Part shown: one piece after another, positions 11,362 through 22,577 of the stretch
Numbering within the stretch: position 1 is the first letter of the stretch
Layout of the letters: each line of letters starts with the position of its first letter
Translations under genes and position numbers: made by a program
Assembly (NCBI GenBank): GCA_951394405.1
Contig: OX596340.1
Coordinates: 682,001-746,000, forward strand
DNA length: 64,000 nt
Reading direction: 5' to 3'
Source of the DNA: Coprinellus micaceus
Taxonomy: Eukaryota > Basidiomycota > Agaricomycetes > Agaricales > Psathyrellaceae
Notes under the pieces: generated by a model
Told to the model about the DNA's origin: nothing
Database searches by the model: none
What the model saw: the letters and a program-made list of their open reading frames with translations, nothing else

Positions 11362-11644
11362 CCTTGTTTGTAGGCACCGGGGTGCTGAGTCTGTTATCCT
11401 CCAAGACATATTGTAGGGCATCCTCAGCAGTGTGATCAGCAGATTGTGTCAACATGGTTACTTTGGGCTGGACATCTGTCAACAGCCCCCAGGATGTTCA
11501 CACCACCTTGAGTGTAGTTTCACCGATTCAACACGGATGGTGTTGCGCACTGTCTCTCCCATACACTCCATTCAGGGTATTAGTGTCTCCTGCTGGAGGA
11601 CTGCTCCTCTCTCTACCCAGAACATTTGTGTTGAGCTGTCCTAT

Positions 11645-12445
11645 CTGCCATCAAATCTGGTACCTGTGCCTGATCTCCATGACATCATACCTATATTTAG
11701 TATCTATGACATCACCTTCCTAATGTAGTTCCAGGCACAGATGATGTCATGGCTGGACATGTCCAGCAGCTGGATCTGATCCAGATGGATAGATCCAATC
11801 CTGGATGGACCCACTGGACCCAGAATGGACCAGAACCAGGCAGGGGCTGGACAGATCCAGGTAGGGTTCAACAACACTTAGGTACTGGGCCTGATAACAT
11901 ATTCATATGCATTTCTTGATCTAAAGATTCTGACCTTTTTGTACAAAATTATAATATCACACCTAACCCAAATACAGTGTGAGTGAAGCAAGGAGGTGGT
12001 AGTAGTGCTGTTAGCATGGGCATAAGCAGCATGCTATTTAGCCCAAAATCCCAAATGATTTTTTTTATTACAAAAAAAAGTCCCACTTGGTGATGAACAG
12101 TAGCCTGGGTAGACACAGTACCTGTAAAACAGCAGGCCTGACCAGTAGGCAGGCAAAATGCAGGCTGCTGGACTGTGGGAAAAAACAGCTCCACCAGGAC
12201 CCCAAACACCCCATCACTCTCAGTGTGACAGTGTGACAAATGGACCAGATCCATGTGGACAGGACCAGAGCCAATGGACCATGGACCTGGACACCAGGTG
12301 GATACTGGATCCAAGAGCAGGACCAGTCCAAGGCTGGACCTGGATGAGAAGGGCTGGATCTGTCCAGGGTAGGCCTTCTGCTTAGGTAGTGGATCCTGCA
12401 ACATATTCATACCTAAGGGGTAGGTGGGTCCATGTGACTGAGGTG
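11645..12445. mobile_element. Partial copy of the CACCTCAG-TIR element family
   Basis: The right end, CATGTGACTGAGGTG at 12431-12445, matches the right terminus of the 4894-7455 element. Its left part carries the CATCAAATCTGGTACCTG hairpin-unit words seen in that element's arms, and GGACC/GGATCC-rich runs follow. No matching left terminus is found, so the left end is probably deleted. Open frames here are short and repeat-derived. Confidence 0.55.
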
Positions 12446-12636
12446 GCAGTGGGGTTGTCCCCTAGGTTGTTTGTGGCCCTAATCTCCTCCTTCCTTATTT
12501 GGGAGGTAGTCCTTGTCATACTGACGTTGTACCATTGATGCTGGGGAAGTGCTGTATCACATTTGTCTAACTACAGGTACATTGGGTACAAGCTAGGTAG
12601 CTAGGTGGTGCTCACAGGGCAGGTTCGGTCAGTGGC

Positions 12637-14328
12637 TCAGACCTGACCATTCCTTCCCCGTCCTCCCAGGCGCATGTTTCTACCTGCGCCAGGCGCTCTT
12701 TCACTTTGTCCTCCCCTCACATTCGCGGGGAGGAGTGCAGGGCTCCTGTTCCACTTATCTATTGCAATGAAGGGGCAGTAGTTGGCGGTGTGGTCGTTGG
12801 CGTGGCATGACCTACAGATCCTCAGGGGCGCTGGGGATTTATTGATCATCGCCTTGTTCTTGACCTCAATGGTGACACAGCTCATCGTCTCGATCCATTT
12901 GAGCTCCCCATTGGGGCTGTTGGTGGGGCACTTGGTCCAGCGGAGGGTCCACCTGTTCCCACTCCATCCCTTGACCGACGGCTTCACAGCCTCTACCCTC
13001 ATGACCGTTTTGAGCACCTCCACCCCCTTCTCTTCTGTGTACCTGCTGGCGATGTTGAGGCCATCGTGCTACTTGCGAAGGCACGCTAGTATGCCGGCGT
13101 GGACGGGGATCTTGTCATGGTATGCCTTGAGGAACTTCTGCTTGTTTTCTTTGGATATATTGATGTGCTCAGCACCACTCATCCCGCATGCGATGGTGGC
13201 CCTGGGGACAGGGATGTTGAAGGTGGCAGTTGGGCGAATCTTCGAGTTCTGGATGCTCTGGGACGGCGCAAGGGCGAGGGCTTTCTGACAGGCGGTTATG
13301 TTCGAGATGAAGATGGTGGCAGGGGTTCCATTGATACTTCCGACCTGTTTCATGGCTCTCCCAATGTCTGTGCGGGCCTCCTCGATGTCGACTTTGTCCA
13401 TGAGGATGCTTGCCTTGACCACCTTGACAATTCCCTCCCTTTGCTTGATGGGGTTGGCCTGGGGGAAGTCGTTGAAGTGGATCATTCTGAACCTGAACTC
13501 GCCAGGGACTTGGCGGAGGGCTTCCTTTCCGTCGGGGTTGAGGGCTGCGGCGGTGATTCCTTCAACGAGCTGGTATGCCGGGAAGTTCATCTCAGGGACT
13601 AGGATGTCGGTGCGGAGTGGGGCGTTGACAGAGGGCAGTTTCTCGTGGATGGGGGCAGGCTCTCTGTCGTCAATATCAATCTCACTGACCAGTAGGACTT
13701 GCTCATCGTCTGAGGTAGGCGCAAAGAAGGGGGAGGGCAAGTGGGATTGATCTTCAGCCAGTTGGATGTCTTGCATAGCCGCATCAGACTTATCTTTGTC
13801 CTCGACAAGGGTGGTTTGGCCAGCAGCTGTGTCAGGAGTAGGGGCTGCGCTGGCTGCAATGGGTGTGGGGGTTTTGACTGGGCCAAAGTTGGGTTGGGGG
13901 ACCAGACCAACGTCCTCCATCTCCTCGTCCTCGTCGGCTCCCCCAGTCCCTTTAGCAGCGTCCTTGTGCCGTCATTAGCTTGTGGTCCCCAGTCCTTGTG
14001 CCGTCATTAGCTTGTGGTCCCCAGTCCATTTGGCTTTGTGGCGTACCTTCTGCCCATTGCTCCCATCCTCCGCAATTTGGAGCTCCAGGTCCTGGATCCT
14101 CTTGTTCAGCTTCTTCCTCGCATTCTTGGAGGGGGAGGTGTTGTTCTGCTCCTCAGCAAGCGCGATTCGAGCTGAAGGTTGGTGTCTGGGACCAGCGAGC
14201 CAGTTGGGAGACATTGGTAGATCTTGTGGGCGCTGGGTGTGGCTTTCCCCATCAACGATCTTGGTCCCGTGAGGGTTCTCAGCTGTGTCACTCAAGGCTC
14301 TTTTCTCACCGATCTGGGCTTCGGGCAC
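12637..14328 (-). pseudogene. LINE ORF1 (gag-like, CCHC zinc knuckle)
   Basis: Minus-strand frames 14328-13975, 13920-13069 and 13023-12637 form one broken protein. A basic/coiled N-terminus is followed by an acidic Pro-rich linker, a conserved central region, and a C-terminal CRSCHANDHTANYC, a C-x2-C-x4-H-x4-C knuckle. LINE ORF1 proteins of this type bind element RNA. Two lesions are visible: a 32-bp direct duplication at 13961-14024 that shifts the frame, and a stop near 13069. A further frame change links the last two segments. Confidence 0.7.
13961..14024. repeat. 32-bp tandem duplication inside LINE ORF1
   Basis: Two adjacent copies of a unit starting TCCTTGTGCCGTCATTAGCT occupy 13961-13992 and 13993-14024. 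Because 32 is not a multiple of three, ORF1 is shifted. Confidence 0.9.
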
Positions 14329-14371
14329 AATGAGGGCCTGGGTGTTGGTTATTGTGGTGGTGGTGTTTTGG

Positions 14372-16005
14372 CACCTCAGTCACATGGACTAGCCTACCTC
14401 TTAGGTATGAAAAAATTGTTGGATCAGCTACCTAAGAGGTAGGCCTATCTGGATCTGTCCAGCCTGCTCCAGCCTGGATGCATCCAGCTTCCTGCCTGGT
14501 TCTGATCCATTCTGGACCACCTGGATCTGTCCAGAGCCTGGATTCATCCATCTGGATACCCTTGCTTGGTAATCTGATGGAGTGTCACATGACAGGTATC
14601 TGGGGTCCTGGTTCTGGATCAGATCCAGATGCTGGATGCATCCAGCCATGACATCATCTGTGCCTGGAACTATATTTGGAAGGTGATGTCATAGAAACCA
14701 AATATAGATATGATGTCATGAAGATCAGGCACAGGTACCAGATTTGATGGCAGATAGCCTTGCCATCAAATGACATCACAGATCTCAGGAACAGGTACCA
14801 GATTTGATGGGACATAATCTGTCCATCAAATTACATCACAGGTACCAGATTTGATGGACATAATCTGTCCATCAAATGACATCACACTCATTTAGATAAG
14901 GGCAAACAATACTCATTGCTCTCTATCTCTGTCAGTTCTTGCCCGATATGGAAGGTTTGGGTATCATTAGAAAGTGTTGAATTGGGGCTATTCATATCTG
15001 GGTCGTCTAGATGGACCCAGTGCTCCCACCCCTGTCAGGAGGTGGTTTAGCTTGATATATGTGTTTTTCATTGTATATTGTGTAAATAACCACAGACAAA
15101 CAGCAGTATGGGATAAATATTGGGCACAGAATAAAGTGCTGTATGTAATGGACCAGTCCCAGAAGCTCTTATAACTTATTCTTGCCTGTCCAGTCATAGA
15201 CCACCACAATTGAATGTGGCAGACCAGTTGTATGATATGCAAGCTGTGGTGCCCAGGCAAGAGCATCTATGTTTCACATAACATACCAGTGGTTATATAA
15301 GCTGTTTCCAGTGGGAAAGTGGAGTAATAAAACCACAATATCCAAGCAACACAGAATACACCTCTCCTGAATGACACAGGTGAAATTCCGGTGTTTGCCT
15401 ATTTATGGTGGCTGTGCATGCTCCCACACCAAATGGCTTTGGAAAGTGTAAATGGGAGTTCAATGTGGGGAGATTACAAAATATTGCAAAGAAAACGGAT
15501 CACAAACTCAAAAGATATGGGAGAAACAGTCACTTTGCAACAAGACATTGCAGAAGTACTAGGAACAACTACTCAAAGTCAGGCAAAATATGGTACACCT
15601 TCCATATCTTTGCAACCCCTGATCCGTTTTCCTTCCGCTTTTTTGATTTTTGATCTATTTCTTTCCCTTATTCTATTTCCCATAAGTAGCAACTTTCCCA
15701 CAGTTGTCTTACCACTGATTTGGCATGGAGACTGGTGTTATCAATACAATCATATGCCTATCACCTTGCTGTGCTTCCAGTTTCAAGTCTGGAGTAAAAA
15801 CACATTGTGGTATGGTGTATAAGGTATCTAAGCATCATTCAAATTGCTTACATCCTCCAGGAGGAGCATGGATCATTGGTGAGTTGGATATCATTGTGAT
15901 GATTGTGTGACCAATGAACAATTTGGGCTGTTTGGTATTGATTTAAAAGGAATGGAGAAGTGTGGGGCTGTGTATTTGGTAGTATTTGTTAGCAGCCTTA
16001 AGTTC
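14372..16005. mobile_element. Second copy of the long-arm foldback-like element, running into the gap
   Basis: It starts CACCTCAGTCACATGG like the 4894-7455 element. It has hairpin-unit repeats at 14725-14885 and the GTCAGTTCTTGCCCGATA...ATTAGAAAG arm end at about 14932-14976. After that it follows the other element's spacer (for example CAAAAGATAT, TTGCAACAAGACATT and a palindromic AAACGGATCA / TGATCCGTTT pair). It is diverged and its right arm would lie in or beyond the N run. No transposase is seen. Confidence 0.7.
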
Positions 16006-16205
16006 NNNNNNNNNNNNNNNNNNNNNNNNNNNNNNNNNNNNNNNNNNNNNNNNNNNNNNNNNNNNNNNNNNNNNNNNNNNNNNNNNNNNNNNNNNNNNNN
16101 NNNNNNNNNNNNNNNNNNNNNNNNNNNNNNNNNNNNNNNNNNNNNNNNNNNNNNNNNNNNNNNNNNNNNNNNNNNNNNNNNNNNNNNNNNNNNNNNNNNN
16201 NNNNN
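16006..16205. other. Assembly gap of 200 N
   Basis: Exactly 200 undetermined bases, probably a placeholder. It falls inside or at the edge of an inverted-repeat element, which would explain why assembly failed here. Open frames crossing it have no meaning. Confidence 0.95.
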
Positions 16206-17031
16206 TTTATGCATCTTGATGCAAGACAAAGGTATATACCACTATGGCATTACCACATTATTTGAACTCCAGATACACCCTTACTACAGCAAGTGCAATA
16301 AACACATGAGGAAGCCACTTGATTGAGTGTTGCATGCTCTCCAACTCACATAGACTTTGACTGATTTAGTTCCTGCCTCACAACCATCCTGACACATATG
16401 CCATAACCAGAAGACAGTTCCAACTTGTACTGACATGACATCCAGTGTGGTCAATAATCAGGGCCCTCGAAAGCCGACACCTTCATCCTGCTATCCAACA
16501 GCAACATCCCTCTGACCCTCCATCTGCTCAAAGGGCTCTTGCCTGGAGACACCTCTGTTGATGCAAGAAACCATGCACTATCCCTCCCTTTGACTGTTCC
16601 AACGAGTTTTACATAGTTGTTGAAGGTAGGGATTGGTGCACTGGACTGTATGTGGGTTACGGTTGAGGTGGTTGGCAGAGGGCAACACATTGAGGAGGTG
16701 AAAATGAAGGAATAAGGTGGGAACGTGAGGCGACACATAGGCAACAAGCCCTAGTTTTACGTGAATCTGACACAATACATGAAATACGGAGTGTCCCGAA
16801 GCAGGCAAGGGACTCCTAGTAGGTCCACAACGGCAAAGAGCCGTCCGTTCAGTGTACGAAGCAAGCGCAAAGGCGTCCGAACCCTCCCTCCGGTCCCACG
16901 AGTCCACACTCCCTCCTCGTACCCTTGTGCCCTCCGATCCGCCCCGTTCTATACCCCAAGCATGTACGAGGCTCCAAGCACCACACCCACCTCTCTCGCC
17001 CCCCGCTCCAGCTGACCCCCTTCCCCCCCCC

Positions 17032-17062
<31 letters not shown>

Positions 17063-17184
17063 ACACTACTCGACGGTCCTTGGCTCCGCTCGAAGTTGCG
17101 AGGGGATCTGGATTGGACGACGGGAAGGTCGGTATTTGAGCAGAGGGAAGAGCTTTCGTCCCCGCATACTCCCCCACCTCCATC
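16206..17184. other. No gene supported
   Basis: Minus-strand open frames of up to 201 codons exist, but they run through the simple repeat at 17023-17066 or lack recognisable features and start/splice support. The stretch may contain part of the minus-strand candidate described at 17185-18590. Confidence 0.3.
17023..17066. repeat. Poly-C tract followed by (AC)n
   Basis: An uninterrupted run of about 26 C is followed at 17049 by nine AC units. It is prone to length error in sequencing and polymerase slippage. Confidence 0.95.
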
Positions 17185-18590
17185 TCACCTCACTCTAGAC
17201 CCCAAACCAATCTGAGCATGCTCAACCCCCATCCCGCTCCAGTTCACGTATGTCCATACCCACTCCCCGTTACTCGGCACAGACGTATCTTCCTGGTTGG
17301 CAAGGTCGAGTCGAGTTGCGGCCGAGGCTGCGGCGGGACATGGATCGGCCGGGGGGGTGGAGGCTGGAGCCGGGGAAGAGGGTTCGAAGGAAGCATTGGT
17401 CGCAAGCGGCTGAAGTTCATCGGGCAACGAGCTAGAGGCCGACCCGAGTTGCCCTTGAACCCTCGTCGTCGACGGTCGTTACTCCTCATCTTCGTCGGTG
17501 TTGCACACATATCACGCTTGTCAAACGTTGACGAACCTCATCTGGCTGTGACACTCGTACCCTCGCGCAAACGTTCCTGAGGCACTCGAGAACGGGGTGG
17601 AGGAGGTTGGACGGACATCAATCGGTCGCGCCCTCCGTCGCGTTCGGGTGGTGAGTCGGCGGGGAGTGAGCAAATCGAGCCGGAGGTGGGTATATCCTCG
17701 CTGCGGGAAGGGCATGTAGGCGGGAGGAACTGGGGAGCTCGAGGTAGAGACCTCAAGTCGAGGTCGGCACGGGCTGAAAAGGCTTGGGATTCTGAGCTTG
17801 GGATCGTAATTTGGTTCGAGGGGTCGATGGCGGAATCACCGGGTGTGGACAAACCAAACTCTCACCAGAGCTACGGCGTTATGGATTCAGAGGTGCGTGT
17901 GCCTCCTCCTACACTCCAACCTGCGGGTACGAACGAGCGAGGGGGCCGGGGAGGTAGGGTGTTAACGTTGTCGCCAACTGCGAAGGAACGCTACTGCCAA
18001 GTCTAGTCGTCACGTCGTCGTGGGTGGCGTACAGAGGTGGAAAGCATGCTGGTGGGTGAGGGGAGGGCGGCAATCGGCGAGGAAGTATGTGGGTATTGAT
18101 GTCGAATGGACGCCGGCGGCAGAGTCGGCACAGAGCTAACGGGATACTGACGGCGTTGAAGGGGCAGGAGTCGGTGCAGGCGGGGGCGGAGAACCAGGGA
18201 TATTGTCATGGACCGCGCAAGCTCGACTACGATCGGCTCGTAGGCAGAAACGGCTCCGGTTCTTCGACCTGCACCACCTTCTCGCTAATCTTCTTCCAAC
18301 CCAAACCGGACTCTCCATTACCCTTGACGCCAAGCCGAAAGGTCCAGTACGGCTGTCCGTGTTGATTTCGACATCGGAGGGTTGGATGAGGAGGAGTAAG
18401 CGCGCATGGCGTCATCTCCACCCGGGGCTTGTTTGCAATCGTCGGCTTGTGTGCGGCCAGAGATTACCCGCGTCGTGTTATCGAGTAGGCGTATATGTCT
18501 TGAGGAAGGTGGAATGGACGGAGGAAGCCGGATGCGGGGTGCCGGGGCGAGAGAACTCTCATCCGGGAAGATGCACGTGATCTGAAAATG
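17185..18590 (-). other. Possible uncharacterised multi-exon gene, weak
   Basis: The minus strand shows several adjoining Ser/Pro-rich open segments. One starts near 18410 (MSKSTRTAVLDLSAW), one around 18145-17950 contains PLALCRLCRRRPFDIN, one spans 17852-17538 and one 17427-17185. Some can be joined by plausible GT-AG introns, but I could not build one consistent model and recognise no domain. Its upstream end would face KGD1 across a short shared promoter. It may equally be non-coding, GC-rich upstream DNA. Confidence 0.2.
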
Positions 18591-18633
18591 GATGTCATGA
18601 CGTTGCAGTGTTGTCTCTTCCCGGTCGCCAACG

Positions 18634-21600
18634 ATGCTGAGTCGACCTGTTCTGCGGGGCCTCGCCTCTCCTGCTCGCCTGCGCACCCTCACCCAGCTCA
18701 GATCCTACGCTGCAGCTGCCCCGTCTCCCAACGACCCCTTTGCCAATGGAACCAACACCTACTATGCCGACGAGATGTACAGGCTCTGGAAGCACGATCC
18801 CAAGGCCGTCCACGCCTCCTGGGACGTCTACTTTTCCGGCATGGACAAGGGTCTCTCCAGCTCCCAATCATTCACTCCCCCGCCCTCGACTCTCCCCGTC
18901 CCCACCGACGGTGCACCCGCCTTGTACGCTGCAGGCACTGGCGCTGACCTCGATATCCATCTCAAGGTGCCTTGTTTCCCAATTTCCCCCGAACTCCCCA
19001 CTAACCCTCCCCAGGTCCAACTCCTCGTGCGCGCATACCAAGTCCGCGGCCACCACCTCGCAGAGCTCGACCCTCTAGGCATCCTCGACGCCGACCTCGC
19101 AGATGTAAAGCCCCCCGAGCTCGAGCTCAGCCGCTACGGCTTCACAGAGCGCGACCTCGACAGCGAAATCACCCTCGGTCCCGGTATCCTCCCCCACTTT
19201 GCCACCGAGGGCAAGAAGACCATGGCCCTTCGCGATATCATCAGCCTCTGCAAACGTATCTACTGTAAGTCTTCTTCCTCTCACACGCGGGCCGGAACAT
19301 CCATCTCACACAAACGCGACTTTAGCCGGTGCCGTTGGCTTCCAATACATCCACATCCCCGACAAGGAGCAATGCGACTGGATTCGCGAACGCGTCGAGG
19401 TCCCAAAACCATGGAACTACACCGTCGACGAGAAACGCATGATCCTCGACCGCCTCATCTGGTCAGAGTCATTCGAAAAGTTCATCGCCTCAAAGTTCCC
19501 CAACGAGAAGCGTTTCGGTCTCGAGGGCTGCGAGGCTCTCATCCCCGGCATGAAGGCCCTCATCGACCGTTCCGTCGACAGCGGCGTCAAGCACATCACC
19601 ATCGGCATGCCCCACCGTGGCCGTCTCAACGTCCTCGCCAACGTCATCCGTAAACCCATCGAGGCCATCCTCAACGAGTTCAGCGGCGACCAGGACGAGG
19701 AATCCCCCGCCGGAGACGTCAAGTACCATCTCGGCGCCAACTACGTCCGCCCCACGCCTTCCGGCAAAAAGGTCTCCCTCTCCCTCGTCGCCAACCCCTC
19801 CCACCTCGAAGCCGAAGACCCCATCGTCCTCGGCAAGACCCGCGCCATCCAGCACTTTGAAAACGACGAAAAGGAACACAACACCGCCATGGGTCTCCTC
19901 CTCCACGGAGACGCCGCCTTTGCCGGTCAAGGCGTCGTCTACGAGACCATGGGCCTCCACAACCTCCCCGCCTACGGCACCGGCGGAACCATCCACCTCA
20001 TCGTCAACAACCAAATCGGCTTCACCACCGACCCCCGTTTCTCCCGCTCCACGCCCTACCCCTCCGACATCGCCAAATCCATCGACGCCCCCATCTTCCA
20101 CGTCAACGGCGACAACGTCGAAGCCGTCAACTTCGTCTGCCAGCTCGCCGCCGAATACCGCGCCAAATGGAAAAAGGACGTCGTCGTCGACATCGTCTGC
20201 TACCGCCGCCACGGCCACAACGAGACAGACCAGCCCTCCTTCACCCAGCCCCGCATGTACGAAAAGATCAAGAACCAGCCCACCCCCCTCACGCAGTACG
20301 CCAAGTTCCTCGTCGGCCGCGGGACCTTCACCGAGCCCGACATCGAGGAGCACAAGAAGTGGGTCTGGGGCATGCTCGAGAAGGCCGCCGCCGCCGCCAA
20401 GGACTACGTCCCCACCTCCAAAGAATGGCTCTCCGCCGCATGGCAGGGCTTCCCCTCGCCCAAACAGCTCGCAGAGCACACCCTCCCCACGCGCCCCACC
20501 GGCGCCGCGGACGAGACCCTCAAGAAGATCGGCAAGGTCATCTCCACCTACCCCCAAGGCTTCACCGCGCACCGCAACCTCGCGCGCATCCTCTCCGCGC
20601 GCGGCAAGGCCGTCGAGGAGGGCCAGGGTATCGACTGGGCCACCGCCGAAGCCCTCGCCTTTGGGTCCCTCGCCCTCGAGAAGGTCCACGTCCGCGTCTC
20701 CGGCCAGGACGTCGAGCGCGGCACGTTCTCCCAGCGCCACGCGGTCATCCACGACCAGGTCAACGAGCAGCAGTACATCCCGCTCAACAACATCGACCAG
20801 TCCCAAGCCCGCTTCGTCGTCTGCAACTCCTCCCTCTCCGAATTCGGCTCGCTCGGCTTCGAGCTCGGGTACTCCCTCGTCTCGCCCAACGCGCTTACGA
20901 TTTGGGAGGCGCAGTTCGGCGACTTTGTGAATAATGCGCAGGTTATTATTGATCAGTTTATTGCGTCGGGTGAGAGGAAGTGGTTGCAGAGGAGTGGGTT
21001 GGTGGTGAGCTTGCCGCATGGGTATGATGGGCAGGGACCGGAGCACTCGAGTGGGAGGATCGAGAGGTTCCTCCAGCTCTGCGATGACCACCCCAACCAG
21101 TTCCCCACCCCCGAGAAGATCGAGAGGCAGCACCAGGACTGTAACATGCAGGTCGTCTACTCCACGTACGTTCCCCCCCCCTCCACCCCCATTTACATTG
21201 ACTCACAAACTCTCACCCTCCTACAGCACCCCCGCGAACTACTTCCACGTCCTCCGCCGCCAGATCCACCGCGACTACCGCAAGCCCCTCATCATCTTCT
21301 TCTCCAAGAACCTCCTCCGCCACCCCCGCGCCAAGTCCGACCTCGCTGAGATGACCGCCGAGACTACCTTCCAGAGGTATATCCCCGAAGTCTACGAGGA
21401 CCAGCTCGTTGCGCCCGAGGAGATCAAGAGGCATATTCTGTGCACTGGTGCGTCTTTCCCAATTGATTGGTTGAGTCAAGGACTGATATGTTCGGTACAG
21501 GCCAGGTCTACTATACCCTCCTCCAGGCGCGTGAAGACCGTGGAATCAAGGACGTCGCCATCTCCCGTATCGAGCAAATCTCGCCCTTCCCCTACGACTT

Positions 21601-21914
21601 GGTACGTCCCCCTCCCCCCTCCCCCTCTTCCTCCTCCCTTTCTAACACCCCCTCCCCCCTCTCTCTAGATAACCCCCCACCTCGACAAGTACCCCAACGC
21701 CTCCCTCACCTGGTGCCAAGAAGAGCCCCTCAACAACGGCGCCTGGTCCTACGTCGGGCCGCGCATCTACACCGCCGCGGGGCAGACGGAGCACCATAAG
21801 GGCAAGTACCCGGCGTATGCGGGGAGGGAGCCGACGAGCAGTGTCGCGACGGGGTCGAAGAGCCAGCATAAGAAGGAGATTGCGTCGTTCCTTGATGCGG
21901 CGCTGACGTTTTAA
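18634..21914 (+). CDS. KGD1: 2-oxoglutarate dehydrogenase E1 component, mitochondrial
   Basis: This is the thiamine-diphosphate E1 subunit of the mitochondrial 2-oxoglutarate dehydrogenase complex. It decarboxylates 2-oxoglutarate and passes the succinyl group to the lipoyl E2 in the TCA cycle. Exons are 18634-18966, 19015-19264, 19326-21165, 21227-21447, 21501-21601 and 21669-21914, giving 996 residues, typical for the family. The start ATG opens a basic, hydroxylated presequence ([19 protein letters not shown]). The N-terminal domain ([12 protein letters not shown]) is followed by RAYQVRGHH, the [13 protein letters not shown] motif, and the TPP/Mg site GDNVEAVNF with CYRRHGHNE. The transketolase pyrimidine-binding part has [10 protein letters not shown], and the C-terminal domain ends [10 protein letters not shown]. 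The first intron is in frame (48 bp), so a single-ORF reading would wrongly include it. No lesion is seen. Confidence 0.97.
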
Positions 21915-22577
21915 GCGCGCAGTTGGTTCGGGACGCTGGGTGTCCCGTTTGTTGGACGTTTGAACTAACTTGTTGCATATCACCTCACCTCTCTTCGTCT
22001 TTTCTTTTTCCTTTCGTTTCACCATATGATACTCGCTTCGAGCTTTCGGAAGGGAGGACGCTTCGGTTTGTATACACAATAATATCCCCTTACATATCCT
22101 ATGACGCTTTAGCTTTAGCTACTTGGCGGTACGCACTGAATAGTAATCCGAGGTTTTCTTCTCTCTAGGACGGAGACGGGGACGACGGGGGCTCACCTTA
22201 CGGGTGACATAGTGCTTGGCCGAGGTGGCCTCTCGTGGGTGCGAGGCACAACCCACGGGAGCCAGTCCTCGGTTTTACTATGCCTCTGGCCCTCTGACAT
22301 TGGGGATGAGAGGAGGCACGATTAAATTGGCGCTTAAACCCTCCCGGGCAGGGATTATTGTCGTAGGAACGGCAATAATGAACACAAGACCTAGCCTATG
22401 AAGAAGGGGATTCCGTGTGCAAAACAGGGTATACTAAGGTTACAGCTTGGGTGCGCCGCACGTGAAACGGGCAAATACGTTCAGGTGGCACAAGCCCATG
22501 GGGAACTACGGAGGACCATCCATGGATACATGAAATCCAAGAATTCAATCGTGACTGAACGATTTCAACCTATCAGT
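21915..22577. other. Intergenic, no gene supported
   Basis: This is the 3' flank of KGD1 and of the minus-strand ZZ/EF-hand pseudogene. A 75-nt segment at 22208-22282 has a 6-bp closing stem (CATAGT/ACTATG) and an A-box-like word, but no T arm. It may be a hairpin or an old SINE-like sequence. Confidence 0.4.

Larger units (their letters stand above)
2880..14371 (-). mobile_element. Decayed Tad/I-like LINE retrotransposon, nested with insertions
   Basis: Reading down the minus strand from 14371, the order is ORF1 (gag-like, CCHC knuckle), then ORF2 with AP-endonuclease, reverse transcriptase and RNase H. This order and the presence of RNase H fit fungal Tad1-like or I-like non-LTR elements. 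Later insertions split it at 4894-7455, 9407-9801 and 10276-11361, and a partial element occupies about 11645-12445. Flanking target duplications let the LINE reading frame be followed across the first two. Several in-frame stops and a 32-bp duplication show it is dead. The upper boundary at 14371 is set by another inserted element, so the true 5' end may be missing. Confidence 0.8.

Noticed and set aside
15891..16326. Open frames crossing the N run
   Set aside because: They exist only because unknown bases cannot introduce stops.
19490..21133. A 547-codon minus-strand open frame and a 437-codon plus-strand frame overlapping KGD1
   Set aside because: Both are shadows of the GC-rich third codon positions in KGD1. 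They are low-complexity (Asp/Gly/Val or Ser/Pro/Thr) and the KGD1 frame has clear catalytic motifs and splice sites.
22208..22282. tRNA-like sequence with closing stem and A-box-like word
   Set aside because: No T arm or T-loop consensus can be placed before the 3' strand, and the anticodon-arm position has an over-long stem and loop. At most a hairpin or old SINE.
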